From assembly GCF_900100395.1 (NCBI RefSeq), contig NZ_FNFB01000034.1:31360-81145 (forward strand): a stretch of 49,786 nucleotides of DNA, in the 5' to 3' direction. This document shows positions 7,717 through 16,759 of the stretch, one piece after another. Position numbers and translations under genes: made by a program. Within the stretch, counting starts at the first letter, position 1; every line of letters begins with the position of its first letter. The notes beneath the pieces are model-generated. The model was not told where the DNA came from. It saw only the letters and a list, made by a program, of their open reading frames with translations, and searched no databases. Origin of the DNA: Nonomuraea maritima (GTDB taxonomy: Bacteria > Actinomycetota > Actinomycetes > Streptosporangiales > Streptosporangiaceae).

Positions 7717-8739
7717 GTGCGGCTCGACTTCATCCGCCCGCTGTACGAACGGCGCGGACCGTACGCGTCCGCCTATCTGGGCGCGCTGACCGGGCCGGAG
7801 CGGAAGTCGCACTGGCGCGGCGCGCGCGATGCGCTCGCGCAGGACGGCCAGGCCGACGAGGCGACCTTGGAGGCCCTTCATGAGGAGGCGATGCGGGCGG
7901 CCCCCGGGCGGGCGCTGTTCGCCGCACACGGTGACGTGGTGCTGGCAGAGTCGCTGGAACGGGCGCCGCAGGAGTGCGCCGTGTGGTCGCCGCTGCCGCA
8001 CGTCACACCGCTGCTCATGCAGCGCGGCGAGAACGTGCCGCACCTGCGGGTCATCGTCGACCACGCGGGCGCCGAGCTGACGGTGTTCGCCGGAGGCGCG
8101 CCGCGCCGGGCCACCGTGGAGGCCGCCGCGTGGCCGCTGCAGAAGACGTCGCAGGGCGGCTGGTCGCAGAAGCGCTACGAGCGCGCGGTCGAGGAGTGCT
8201 GGGAGCGGAACGCGGTCGCGGTCGCCCACGAGATCGACGAGCAGGTACGAAGGCTCGGCATCGAGCTCATCCTGGTGGCCGGCGAGGCCAGATCACGCTC
8301 GTACCTGCTGCACCACCTGGGCACCAAGTCGGCCGACCGGGTGACGATGGTCGAGCACGGCAGCCGCGAGGACCACGGGCAGTTCGAGCGGGACGTGGAG
8401 CGCGCCCTGGACGAGTGGCTCGACCGCAGGCGCGCCGAGCTGGTCGAGCGGCACCTGGAGTCGGGCAGCCCCACGGGGACCGCCCGGGTCTGCCACGCGC
8501 TGCGTGAGGGCCGGGTGCACGCGCTGCTGCTGCCGGAGAGGCTGCTGCCGAAGCCGGTGTGGATCGGTGAGGGCGGCACCCAGCTCGCCACCGACCCGGC
8601 CGAGCTGCGCCGCTGGGGCGTGGCGGACCCGGTACGGGAGCGCACGGACTCGGCCCTGGTCAGAGCCGCCGCGACGACGGACGCCGAGCTGTGGTTCACC
8701 GACGCGGTGGACGACGTGACCGCGGTGCTCAGGTACTGA
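7717..8739 (+). CDS. baeRF/Vms1-type eRF1-like protein (Rv2629-like)
   Basis: A 340-residue soluble protein of the bacterial archaeo-eukaryotic release factor (baeRF/Vms1) family, similar in style to mycobacterial Rv2629. Recognisable parts are LYERRGPYASAYL at the start, the VPHLRVIVDHAGAEL strand, SQKRYERAVEECWERNAVAVA, and IELILVAGEARSRSYLLHHL, which match the eRF1 domain 2/3-like fold. Relatives are proposed to act on ribosomes or stalled peptidyl-tRNA; the exact role here is unknown. It starts with GTG six bases after the DUF2795 gene. Its last 11 bases overlap the 3' end of the convergent lutC. Confidence 0.78.
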   Translation: MRLDFIRPLYERRGPYASAYLGALTGPERKSHWRGARDALAQDGQADEATLEALHEEAMRAAPGRALFAAHGDVVLAESLERAPQECAVWSPLPHVTPLLMQRGENVPHLRVIVDHAGAELTVFAGGAPRRATVEAAAWPLQKTSQGGWSQKRYERAVEECWERNAVAVAHEIDEQVRRLGIELILVAGEARSRSYLLHHLGTKSADRVTMVEHGSREDHGQFERDVERALDEWLDRRRAELVERHLESGSPTGTARVCHALREGRVHALLLPERLLPKPVWIGEGGTQLATDPAELRRWGVADPVRERTDSALVRAAATTDAELWFTDAVDDVTAVLRY

Positions 8740-9298
8740 TCAGCACCTCCAGCGTTCGGGGGCCGTGCACGCCCTCGACCCGGTTCAGCTCGATGTCGCT
8801 GGTGGCGGACGGGCCGCTGATCCAGGTGAGCGGACGGGACGGGTCGAGCCGTTCGACGGCCTCAGGGACGCCGGGCACGATCTGGTCGGCCAGGACCACG
8901 CACAGGTGGTAGTCGGGGACCAGCGTCTGCGCCCTGGTGCCCTGGCCGGGCCCGTGGTCGAGGACGATGGTGCCCGTCTCGGCGATCGCCACGGCGCAGT
9001 GGGTCATCACGCCGTCGGCGGTGTCGAGGTCGTCCCAGCCGCCGTCGCGGCCGAAGCCGTCGGGGACGACCATGCGGCGGCCGTGGACGCACGCGTCGAT
9101 CGTCGCGCCCAGCTCGGCGGACGGGACGACGCGCACGATCGCCCGGTAGTCGCCCACCCGCTCGGCGAACAGGCCCACGAGATCGTCGACCTGCCGCCGC
9201 GTCCGGTAACCGCGCGGGATCTCGACGGTCGGCGCGCCCGCCACGGCCGCGCGGACCTTGGCCAGGATCTCCTCGCGCGCGCTCATTCCGCTTGCCAT
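8729..9298 (-). CDS. lutC: Lactate utilisation protein LutC
   Basis: LutC/YkgG-family protein, 189 residues, the third subunit of the LutABC L-lactate oxidation system, which converts lactate to pyruvate via iron-sulfur proteins. It shows REEILAKVRAAV at the start, CAVAIAETGTIVLDHGPGQ in the middle and VVLADQIVPGVPEAVERL near the end, the family core. I chose the ATG at 9298, seven bases after the lutB stop with GGTGAG nearby; another ATG lies at 9286 and an upstream in-frame start at 9340 would overlap lutB. It is the last gene of the lut operon. Confidence 0.9.
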   Translation of the reverse strand: MASGMSAREEILAKVRAAVAGAPTVEIPRGYRTRRQVDDLVGLFAERVGDYRAIVRVVPSAELGATIDACVHGRRMVVPDGFGRDGGWDDLDTADGVMTHCAVAIAETGTIVLDHGPGQGTRAQTLVPDYHLCVVLADQIVPGVPEAVERLDPSRPLTWISGPSATSDIELNRVEGVHGPRTLEVLIST

Positions 9299-9305
9299 GG
9301 GTCGC

Positions 9306-10718
9306 TCACCGCTCCTCGGCGCTCGCGGAGCGTCCGGCACGCTCCCACCAGTCTCTGAACGATTCCTCCGGGATCTCCGGCACGTCCCTGGTGTCGGTCC
9401 AGGCCGACATGGGGCCGGGCAGGCCCTTCTTCGGTACGAACCGGCGCAGCCGGGTGGCGGCGCGCTGGGCCGTGGCCAGCCGTTCGTGGTCGTCGAGGAC
9501 CCAGCCCGCGACCTTCATGGCGGCCCGCTCGGCCGCCGCGTGCGGCGCCTTGGCCCGCAGGTCGACGAGGACCTCGGGGATGTCGATGGCCACCGGGCAG
9601 ACGTCGTAGCAGGCGCCGCAGAGGCTGGAGGCGAACGGCAGCGAGGCGTCGAGGTCCGTCGTCATGCCGCGCAGCTGCGGGGTGAGGATCGCGCCGATCG
9701 GGCCGGGGTAGACGGAGCCGTACGCGTGGCCGCCGGCGCGTTCGTACACGGGGCACACGTTGAGGCAGGCGGAGCAGCGGATGCAGCGCAGCGCCTGACG
9801 GCCGACCTCGTCGGCGAGCACGTCGGTGCGTCCGTTGTCGAGCAGCACGAGGTGAAATTCCTGGCCCTCGACGGCGCCCGTCCACATGCTCGTGTACGGG
9901 TTCATCCGCTCGCCGGTGGAGCTGCGCGGCAGCAGCTGGAGGAAGACCTCCAGGTCGCGCCAGGACGGCAGCAGCTTCTCGATGCCGACGACGCTGATGA
10001 GGGTCTCGGGCAGCGACAGGCACATGCGGCCGTTGCCCTCCGACTCGAGGACGACCAGCGTGCCGGTCTCGGCGACCATGAAGTTGGCGCCGGAGATGGC
10101 GACCTTGCTGCGCAGGAAGCGGTCGCGCAGGTGGAGGCGGGCGGCCTCGGTGAGCGCCGGCGGGTCGTCGGTCAGGTCGCGCGATACCCCGGGCATCTTG
10201 TCGAGGAAGATCTCGCGGATCTCCGACCGGTTGCGGTGGATCGCGGGCACCAGGATGTGGCTGGGGAAGTCGTCGCCGAGCTGGACGATCAGCTCGGCGA
10301 GGTCGGTCTCGTACGCGGCGATGCCGTGCGCCGCGAGCGCCTCGTTGAGCCCGATCTCCTGCGTGGCCATCGACTTGACCTTGACGACCTCGGTCTCGCC
10401 GGTGGCCTTGACCAGGTCGGTGACGATGCGGTTGGCCTCGGCGGCGTCGCGCGCCCAGTGGACGGTGCCGCCCGCGCGGGTGACGGCCTCCTCCAGCTGG
10501 ATCAGGTAGCGGTCGAGGTTGTGCAGGACGTCGTCCTTGATGGCCTTGCCTGCCGCGCGGAGCTCGCCCCAGTCGGGCAGCTCGCCGACCACCTCGGCGC
10601 GCTTGTCGCGGATGGTGTGCGTGGCCTTGCGAAGGTTGAAGCGAAGCTGCGAGTCCTGTACGGCTTTCTCGGCATTTTTCGGGAAGTTGCCGGGCATGCC
10701 GATGAAAGTGGCGCTCAT
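9306..10718 (-). CDS. lutB: Lactate utilisation iron-sulfur protein LutB
   Basis: LutB, 470 residues, the large iron-sulfur subunit of LutABC. It has the LutB/LUD domain in the first ~300 residues (HWARDAAEANRIV, KSMATQEIGLNEAL, SGANFMVAETGTLV) followed by two 4Fe-4S clusters, CIRCSACLNVCP and CGACYDVCP, and a helical tail. The ATG at 10718 overlaps the lutA stop as TGATG and has GGAGGAGGACTG just upstream, so start and coupling are clear. The upstream in-frame extension covers lutA in another frame and is not used. Confidence 0.95.
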   Translation of the reverse strand: MSATFIGMPGNFPKNAEKAVQDSQLRFNLRKATHTIRDKRAEVVGELPDWGELRAAGKAIKDDVLHNLDRYLIQLEEAVTRAGGTVHWARDAAEANRIVTDLVKATGETEVVKVKSMATQEIGLNEALAAHGIAAYETDLAELIVQLGDDFPSHILVPAIHRNRSEIREIFLDKMPGVSRDLTDDPPALTEAARLHLRDRFLRSKVAISGANFMVAETGTLVVLESEGNGRMCLSLPETLISVVGIEKLLPSWRDLEVFLQLLPRSSTGERMNPYTSMWTGAVEGQEFHLVLLDNGRTDVLADEVGRQALRCIRCSACLNVCPVYERAGGHAYGSVYPGPIGAILTPQLRGMTTDLDASLPFASSLCGACYDVCPVAIDIPEVLVDLRAKAPHAAAERAAMKVAGWVLDDHERLATAQRAATRLRRFVPKKGLPGPMSAWTDTRDVPEIPEESFRDWWERAGRSASAEER

Positions 10719-11446
10719 CAGTCCTCCTCCGTCGAGGCGAGGATCTCGGCGAGGTGCATGGTCCTGACGCCGGTCTTCTGGCGGCGCAAGGTGCCGCCGA
10801 TGTGCATCAGGCAGGAGTTGTCGGCCGCACAGAGCACCTCGGCGCCGGTGTCCTGGATGGCACGCGTCTTGTCGGCGCCCATCGCGGCCGAGACTGCCGG
10901 GTTCTTCACCGCGAACGTGCCGCCGAACCCGCAGCACTCCTCGGCGCCGGGCAGCGGCACCAGCTCCAGCCCGCGGACGTTCTGCAGCAGCCGCAGGGGA
11001 CGGTCGCCGAGGCGCAGCCCGCGGAGCGAGTGACACGTCGGGTGATATGTCACCCGGTGCGGGAAATATGCACCTACGTCTTCTGTCTTCAGGACGTCGA
11101 TCAGGAACTCGGACAGCTCGTACACCTTCGGCGCGACCTCCGCGATCGCCGCCGCTCCCCTGCTGCCCGGCCTGGCCAGCTTCGGGTACTGCTCGCGCAC
11201 CATGGCCGCGCACGACCCCGACGGCGCGACGACGGCGTCGTACCCGGCGAACACCTCGGTGAAGTGCCGCGCGAGGCGGGTGCCCTCCGTCCGGTAACCG
11301 GTGTTGACGTGCATCTGCCCGCAGCACGTCTGGGCGGCGGGGAAGTCGACGTCGCAGCCCAGCCTGCGCAGGAGCGACACGACGGCCTTCCCGGTGCCGG
11401 GGAAGAGCGTGTCGTTCACGCACGTGATGAACAGGGCGACTCGCAC
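10718..11446 (-). CDS. lutA: Lactate utilisation protein LutA (CCG-domain protein)
   Basis: LutA, 242 residues, a cysteine-rich protein of the GlcF/heterodisulfide-reductase type. Both CCG domains are present: TCCGQMHVNTGY near residue 45 and EECCGFGGTFAVKNP near residue 180, with HPTCHS between them. These cysteines bind an iron-sulfur cluster in lactate oxidation. It starts with GTG at 11446, preceded by GGAAGGAGAGCC, an excellent ribosome-binding site. It is the first gene of lutABC, and its promoter region holds the palindromic operators shared with the divergent GntR gene. Confidence 0.94.
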   Translation of the reverse strand: MRVALFITCVNDTLFPGTGKAVVSLLRRLGCDVDFPAAQTCCGQMHVNTGYRTEGTRLARHFTEVFAGYDAVVAPSGSCAAMVREQYPKLARPGSRGAAAIAEVAPKVYELSEFLIDVLKTEDVGAYFPHRVTYHPTCHSLRGLRLGDRPLRLLQNVRGLELVPLPGAEECCGFGGTFAVKNPAVSAAMGADKTRAIQDTGAEVLCAADNSCLMHIGGTLRRQKTGVRTMHLAEILASTEED

Positions 11447-11463
11447 GGCTCTCCTTCCAGGGG

Positions 11464-11494
11464 TATGGTCCGACCACAGTATGGTCAGACCATA
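11464..11494. promoter_or_regulatory. Two palindromic operators between lutA and its GntR regulator
   Basis: TATGGTCAGACCATA (11480-11494) is a perfect 15-bp palindrome, and TATGGTCCGACCACA (11464-11478) is a near-copy with its centre 16 bp away. TGGTCNGACCA is the classic operator form of FadR/LldR-type GntR regulators. The sites lie between the divergent lutA and GntR starts. Confidence 0.85.
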
Positions 11495-11533
11495 CCGAAT
11501 CACCAGGTTCCGGCCAATATCAGGGAGGCTTCG

Positions 11534-12235
11534 TTGGACGGCACCGACTGGCGTCCCATCAAGCGGACACGGACGTTCGAGGACGTCCTCGCCCAGATCG
11601 AGCGGCGCATCACCGAGGACGGCCTCACGGTGGGCGACCGGCTGCCCGCCGAGCGCCAGCTCGCCGAGCAACTCGGCGTCAGCCGCTCGTCCGTACGCGA
11701 GGCCCTGCGCGTGCTGGAGTCGCTCGGGGTGGTCTCCTCGCAGGCAGGACGCGGCCCCGACGCGGGCGCGGTGCTCACCTCCCGCCCCCACTCGGCGCTG
11801 TCCGACCTGCTCCGCCTGCACCTCGGCCTGGCGGGGCTGGAGATGCGCGAGGTCATCGACACCCGCCACCTGATCGAGCAGTGGGCCGCGGCCCGCGCCG
11901 CCGCCGTGCGCGCCGACACCTCGGCCCTCGCCGCCGCGCTCGCCGGGATGGACGCCTCCGCGACCGCGGAGGAGTTCGTGGAGCACGACACGGCCTTCCA
12001 CTGCGCGATCGCCGACGCCTCGGGCAACCGGCTGGTCGCGGCCATCATGCGGTCGCTGCGCGACTCGATGCGCAGGTATTCGGTGGAGGCGGTGCGACGC
12101 CTCGGCGACACGTCCGTGCTGCGCGCCGACCACGTACGCATCCTGCGCGCCATCGAGGCGGGCGAGCCGGACGAGGCGGTCCTGGCGGTGGCGGAGCACC
12201 TCGCCCACGCCTATCCGGCGCTGTTCCCGTCCTGA
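11534..12235 (+). CDS. FadR/LldR-type GntR regulator of the lut operon
   Basis: A 233-residue regulator. The N-terminal winged helix (TFEDVLAQIERRI, GDRLPAERQLAEQLGVSRSSVREALRVLESLGVV) is followed by an FCD ligand-binding domain (MREVIDTRHLIEQWAA, HDTAFHCAIADASGNRL, DHVRILRAIEAGEPDEAV) whose metal-binding Asp and His residues are kept. It starts with TTG at 11534, five bases after GGGAGG. Divergent position and the TGGTCNGACCA operators support repression of lutABC and itself, relieved by lactate; the ligand is inferred from the operon. The 3' end is six bases from the convergent sulfatase. Confidence 0.9.
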   Translation: MDGTDWRPIKRTRTFEDVLAQIERRITEDGLTVGDRLPAERQLAEQLGVSRSSVREALRVLESLGVVSSQAGRGPDAGAVLTSRPHSALSDLLRLHLGLAGLEMREVIDTRHLIEQWAAARAAAVRADTSALAAALAGMDASATAEEFVEHDTAFHCAIADASGNRLVAAIMRSLRDSMRRYSVEAVRRLGDTSVLRADHVRILRAIEAGEPDEAVLAVAEHLAHAYPALFPS

Positions 12236-12241
12236 ACGGCG

Positions 12242-13672
12242 TCACTGACGCATGTCCGCCTGCCTGCATGTCGGGCCCGAACAGGTGACCATCGCGGCCA
12301 GGCGGGTGTCGAGGTTGCCGATCAGCTCCGGGTCGGCGTAGGCGGCGATGTTGCGCAGCTGGTACGGGTCCGTCTGCAGGTCGTAGAGCTGCCGCTCGCC
12401 CGTCTCGTAGCGCACGTACGTGTAGCGCTCGGTGCGCAGCGCCTGGTAGGCGGGCACCGGCGTCTGGGCGGCCGAGCTCGGGTTGGCCGGACGGATGAAC
12501 TCGATCAGCGCGTTCCTGCGCCACTGCGCCGGCGGGCGGCCCTGAAGCAGGGGCGCCAGGTTGCGGCCCTCCGCGAACGAGGCCGCCGTGGCCCCGCCCA
12601 GCGCCGCGAACGTGACCGGCAGGTCGATCGTGATGCCCATCTGCGAGACCGTGGCGTTCTGCTTGACGCCCGGGCCGCGGACGACGAGGGGCACCCGGAT
12701 CGCCTCCTCGAACGGCGTCGTCTTGCCCTGCTTGAGCCGGTGGGTGCCGAGGTGGAAGCCGTTGTCGGAGGTGAAGAAGATATAGGTGTTGTCGAGCTTT
12801 CCCGTGTCGCGCAGGGTCTGCACCACCGTGCCGACGAGGTCGTCCACGCCGAGCATCGACCGCAGCCGCCGCCGGTAGCGCTCGTCGACCTCGGTGATCT
12901 GCGCCGGCGTGAGCGGGGGCCGCGCGCGCAGCCAGTGCGGCTCGTCGCCGACGTCCTCCTGGTTGAAGTTGGGGGTGCGCGGCGCGGCGGCGAGCGGGAA
13001 TGCCCCGGCGTGCCGGTAGGCGGGGTTGGCCGGGTTGTGCGGGCCGATCGGCGAGAGGTAGATGAAGAACGGCTGGTTCGAGCCGGTGATGAAGTCGCGG
13101 GTCTTGCGGGCGAGCACGTCGGTCAAATAGTCCTGCTCGGCCCAGCCGTAGTCGCGTACGACGCCGTTCTCGTTGAGCCGGTAGCCGTACTCCTCGTACA
13201 GGTGCCGCACGGGGACGGCCCACTCGTTCCAGCCGGGCGGCACGTGCGTCTGGGCGGCCGTGGCCCCCGGGTAGTGGTTGAGATACTTGCCCATGAGCGC
13301 CGTGCGGTAGCCCGCCTGCTGCATCCAGGTGCCGATCGTGGAACGTTCCAGCCCCAGCGTGTGGAAGCGGTCGAAGCCGCCCTCGGGCGGGGTGTTGGTG
13401 AACACCCCGTGGCTGTGGACGAACTGCGAGCGCAGGATCGACGACCGCGACGGGCAGCACCAGGAGTTGGTGACGAAGAACCGGCTGAACGAGGTGCCCT
13501 GGTTGACCAGTTCCTGGGTGATGTGGGGAAAGTACGGCAGCGTCCCCGCCTCGAGGTCGTCGGCCATCACCATGATGATGTTGGGGCGGGTGTCACTCTC
13601 AGCCATCGTCGGTTCGGCCGCCGGCAGGACAAGCAGCAGCAGACAGGCGATACGCCAGAGACCCTTGTGCAC
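12242..13672 (-). CDS. Secreted sulfatase (formylglycine type)
   Basis: A 476-residue alkaline-phosphatase-fold sulfatase that would hydrolyse sulfate esters outside the cell. Residues 1-24 form a signal peptide (short basic start, LLLLVLPAA core). The mature start RPNIIMVMADDL carries the metal-binding DD, and WCCPSR at 71-76 is the CxPxR motif in which the first Cys (72) is converted to formylglycine. GKYLNHYPG and the late TSDNGFHLGTHRL supply other active-site residues. The substrate, probably a sulfated glycan or steroid, is unknown. It starts with GTG and a weak ribosome-binding site. No sulfatase-maturing enzyme lies in the window. It is divergent from the F420-type oxidoreductase gene. 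Confidence 0.9.
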   Translation of the reverse strand: MHKGLWRIACLLLLVLPAAEPTMAESDTRPNIIMVMADDLEAGTLPYFPHITQELVNQGTSFSRFFVTNSWCCPSRSSILRSQFVHSHGVFTNTPPEGGFDRFHTLGLERSTIGTWMQQAGYRTALMGKYLNHYPGATAAQTHVPPGWNEWAVPVRHLYEEYGYRLNENGVVRDYGWAEQDYLTDVLARKTRDFITGSNQPFFIYLSPIGPHNPANPAYRHAGAFPLAAAPRTPNFNQEDVGDEPHWLRARPPLTPAQITEVDERYRRRLRSMLGVDDLVGTVVQTLRDTGKLDNTYIFFTSDNGFHLGTHRLKQGKTTPFEEAIRVPLVVRGPGVKQNATVSQMGITIDLPVTFAALGGATAASFAEGRNLAPLLQGRPPAQWRRNALIEFIRPANPSSAAQTPVPAYQALRTERYTYVRYETGERQLYDLQTDPYQLRNIAAYADPELIGNLDTRLAAMVTCSGPTCRQADMRQ

Positions 13673-13752
13673 AGACTGTGACTTCCCCGGAACATCCCAT
13701 TGACACGCGAAGGACCCGCCACCGTAATGGAATTTGATTCCGGAGGTGTCAC

Positions 13753-14754
13753 GTGAGGCTCGGGCTGAACCTCGGTTACTGGCAACGCCACGCCGACGAC
13801 GCGACCGAGACGGTGCTGGCGGCAGAACGGCTCGGCTACGACTCCGTCTGGACCGCCGAGGCGTACGGCAGCGACGTGTTCACCCCGCTCGCCTGGTACG
13901 GCGCGCGGACCACCCGCATCAGGCTGGGCACCTCGATCGCCCAGATCTCCGCCAGGCCGCCGGTCACGACGGCGATGACGGCGATGACCCTCGACCACCT
14001 CACCGGCGGCCGGCTGCTGCTCGGCGTGGGCGCGTCCGGCCCGCAGGTCGTGGAGGGCTGGTACGGGCAGCCGTTCGCCAAGCCGCTGGCCCGCACCCGC
14101 GAGTACGTCGAGATCATGCGCAAGGTGTGGCGGCGTGAGGAGCCGGTGACGAGCGAGGGGCCGCACCACCCGCTGCCGCTGCCCGGCGGCCTGGGCAAAC
14201 CGCTCAAGCTCATCACGCACCCGCTCAGGCCGGACATCCCCGTCTATCTCGGGGCCGAGGGCCCGAAGAACGTCGCCCTGGCCGCCGAGCTCGGCCAGGG
14301 CTGGCTGCCGTTGTTCGCGTTCCCGTCCAAGATCGAGGAGATGTACGGCCCGTCGCTGGCGAACGCGCCGGAGGGGTTCGACGTGGCGGCCATGGTGATG
14401 GTGGTGATCTCCGACGACGTACGGGCGGCGCTGGACGGCGTGAAGATGATGCTCACCCTGTACATCGGCGGCATGGGCGCCCGGCGGCGCAACTTCCACG
14501 CCGACATCATCGGCCGCATGGGCTACGCCGAGGCCGCCGAGCGCATCCAGGCGCTCTACCTGGCCGGCCGCCGCGACGAGGCGTTCCAGGCGATCCCCGA
14601 CGAACTGGCCGACGGCATCTCCCTCGTCGGCCCACCCGCCCGCATCAAGGAACGCCTCGACCTCTGGCACCGCAGCCCCGTGACGAGCCTCCTGGTCATG
14701 GGCCCCCGCGACGAACCCTCACTGAAGACCGTCCGCGACCTCGTCCTCGGCTGA
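13753..14754 (+). CDS. LLM-class F420-dependent oxidoreductase
   Basis: A 333-residue luciferase-like (LLM) flavin/F420 oxidoreductase. Diagnostic parts are LGLNLGYWQRHADDATETVLAAERLGYDSVWTAE in outline, IRLGTSIAQISARPPVTTAMTAMTLDHLTGGRLLLGVG in outline, and VYLGAEGPKNVALAAELGQGWLP. These shape the TIM barrel and the F420 pocket of actinobacterial members. The substrate is unknown. The GTG start at 13753 is preceded by GGAGGTGTCAC. It appears monocistronic and is convergent with the ABC exporter genes after 67 bases. Confidence 0.88.
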   Translation: MRLGLNLGYWQRHADDATETVLAAERLGYDSVWTAEAYGSDVFTPLAWYGARTTRIRLGTSIAQISARPPVTTAMTAMTLDHLTGGRLLLGVGASGPQVVEGWYGQPFAKPLARTREYVEIMRKVWRREEPVTSEGPHHPLPLPGGLGKPLKLITHPLRPDIPVYLGAEGPKNVALAAELGQGWLPLFAFPSKIEEMYGPSLANAPEGFDVAAMVMVVISDDVRAALDGVKMMLTLYIGGMGARRRNFHADIIGRMGYAEAAERIQALYLAGRRDEAFQAIPDELADGISLVGPPARIKERLDLWHRSPVTSLLVMGPRDEPSLKTVRDLVLG

Positions 14755-14821
14755 CAGGCCCCAAAGCCGCCACCCGCGCCCACGTCCACGCTCGTCACCC
14801 CCGTCCGGGAGAGCTGAGCGG

Positions 14822-16759
14822 TCAGTCGGGGCGGGGCGCCGGGTCCTCGGTGACCGCGCGCAGCAGCGGACGGCTCAGCGCGCCCGCCCCGATCACGCCC
14901 GCGAACCCCACGACGACGCACCCGCCCAGCGTGACCACCCCCACCGGGCTCATCGAACCGAGCACGAACGGCAGCGCGCAGAACGCGCCCACGAGGATCG
15001 CCCCGCCGCCCATCACCGTCAGCGGGATCAGCGTCTCGGCCCGGCGGGCCCGGTCGAGCAGCTCCAGCGGCGTCCCCGCCAGCCGCAGCAGCCCGTACGT
15101 CTGCCGCCGGTCGAGCACCGACGACATGGCGGTGATCCCCGAGCTGGTGACGGCCACCAGGAACGACACCGCCAGCACGACGATCGTTCCCACCTGGACA
15201 TCGGAGAAGAGCTGCTCAGCGGACCGCATGTCGTCGCGGAAGGATGTGGGCGTGCGCCCCGGGACGAGCCCGGCCAGCGCGGTCCGGGCCCGGTCCACCG
15301 TGGCGTCGTCTGCGGCGCCGCCGACGGTCGCGATCACGACGCTGTCCTCAGGCTTGACGGTCGCGGTCAGACCGGCCTCCTTGAGGCGCTCGCGGGCCTG
15401 CGTGACGACCTGCTCGACCTGGCCGGCTGACGCTTCGACGCGCAGCTCATGAGGCCCGGCGGGCGCCTGGTCGAGCGCGGGGCTGAGCAGGCCGACGAAG
15501 CCCGCCACGAACCCGGTCAGCGCCACCCCGCTCACCGTCCGCCAGGCCGCGCGCGGGTCGTCGACGAGGCGGCGGCCGGCGAGCAGCCGGGCCGGGCCGC
15601 GGGCGGCCCTGGCGGTGATCCGGCCGATCAGGCTCACGACCCACGGCCCCACCAGGTTGACGCACAGGAACGCCACGGCGAGCGCCGTCCCGATGACGAC
15701 GACGTCGGCCTTCCTCGACAGCAGCGGGAACCCGATCAGCACCACCAGCAGGGCGACCACCCGGACGGCCCGCAGGCCGGGCGGCGTCTCCCGTTTGGCC
15801 ACGCCGAGAGGGCTGACCACCACGCGCCGCAGGCCCACCACCGCCGACAGGCCGACCAGCAGCGGCACCGCGACCAGCACCGCCGCGAACACCCACAGCG
15901 GCGGGAACACGTCCGCGGTGAACCACGGGCCGCCCTGCATCTCGATCCTGGCCAGCAGCGGCGCGGCCAGCACGTACGCGACCGTGCCCGTCACCGCGCC
16001 GGCCAGCGCCACGATCAGCGCCTCTGCCACGGTCATCCCCACCACCTGGCCGGGTGTGGCGCCGATCAGGCGCAGCGCGGCGAGCCGCTGGTCGCGCCTG
16101 GCCACCGTGAGCCGGGCCGCCGCGCCCCCGAAGACGAGCAGCGGCACGACCATGAGCACACCGGCGACGACCGCGAGCGCCTGGTAGCTCGTGGCGTCCC
16201 GGCTCGGCGTACCAGCGAGGCTCGCGACCCGGCCGGGCGCCAGGCCGAACATCGCGTCCTCGGCGCTGCCGGGTTTCATCGCCGGGTCGTCCGGCGCGCG
16301 GCCGACGACGGCGACCAGCTCGCCCGGATACACGAGCGCCTCGTCGCCGAGCACCCCCGCCGGGCGGGGGAAGCGCGCGGCCAGCTGCTCCGGGGGCAGT
16401 TCCGCTGCCAGCTCGCTCAGCGCGGGCGACAGCCACACCTCTCCTGGACGGGGGAAGCGGGGCAGACCGGACGGCGGGGCGGGGGCCTCGCCGCCCAGCG
16501 TGGCCAGGTCGACCACGGTGATCGCCTGGTCGCGGACGAAGTCCCTGCGCGTCGCCTCGACCGCCACCCCGCCCGACTCGACAGGGACGGGGTTGCGCCA
16601 GGCGCCGCGCTCCCCCCTGTCGTGGAAGGCGAAGTTCGCCGCCACCGCGAACAGCAGCAGCCCGGTCGCCACGGCGACGGCCGCGAGCGTCAGCCAGGTG
16701 CCGAGCATCCCCCTGCGTCCGCCGCCCTTGAGCAGCCGCCAGGTCAGCGCGAGGTTCAC
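14822..16759 (-). CDS. FtsX/MacB-type ABC transporter permease
   Basis: A 645-residue integral membrane protein with the FtsX-like permease layout: one N-terminal membrane helix (TWLTLAAVAVATGLLLFAVAA), an extracellular stretch, then several helices around residues 200-420, a second extracellular domain and a closing set of helices near the end (VVLAVSFLVAVTSSGITAMSSVL, VTLGGCVVVGFAGVIGAGALS). It would work with the ATPase encoded just upstream, most likely in export or envelope-stress defence. It starts with GTG in a 4-base GTGA overlap with that gene. The substrate is unknown. Confidence 0.87.
   Translation of the reverse strand: MNLALTWRLLKGGGRRGMLGTWLTLAAVAVATGLLLFAVAANFAFHDRGERGAWRNPVPVESGGVAVEATRRDFVRDQAITVVDLATLGGEAPAPPSGLPRFPRPGEVWLSPALSELAAELPPEQLAARFPRPAGVLGDEALVYPGELVAVVGRAPDDPAMKPGSAEDAMFGLAPGRVASLAGTPSRDATSYQALAVVAGVLMVVPLLVFGGAAARLTVARRDQRLAALRLIGATPGQVVGMTVAEALIVALAGAVTGTVAYVLAAPLLARIEMQGGPWFTADVFPPLWVFAAVLVAVPLLVGLSAVVGLRRVVVSPLGVAKRETPPGLRAVRVVALLVVLIGFPLLSRKADVVVIGTALAVAFLCVNLVGPWVVSLIGRITARAARGPARLLAGRRLVDDPRAAWRTVSGVALTGFVAGFVGLLSPALDQAPAGPHELRVEASAGQVEQVVTQARERLKEAGLTATVKPEDSVVIATVGGAADDATVDRARTALAGLVPGRTPTSFRDDMRSAEQLFSDVQVGTIVVLAVSFLVAVTSSGITAMSSVLDRRQTYGLLRLAGTPLELLDRARRAETLIPLTVMGGGAILVGAFCALPFVLGSMSPVGVVTLGGCVVVGFAGVIGAGALSRPLLRAVTEDPAPRPD

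Noticed and set aside
6133..8229. A 698-codon minus-strand open frame
   Set aside because: It covers the GNAT gene in another frame and the DUF2795/baeRF genes antisense; the recognisable proteins lie in the other frames.
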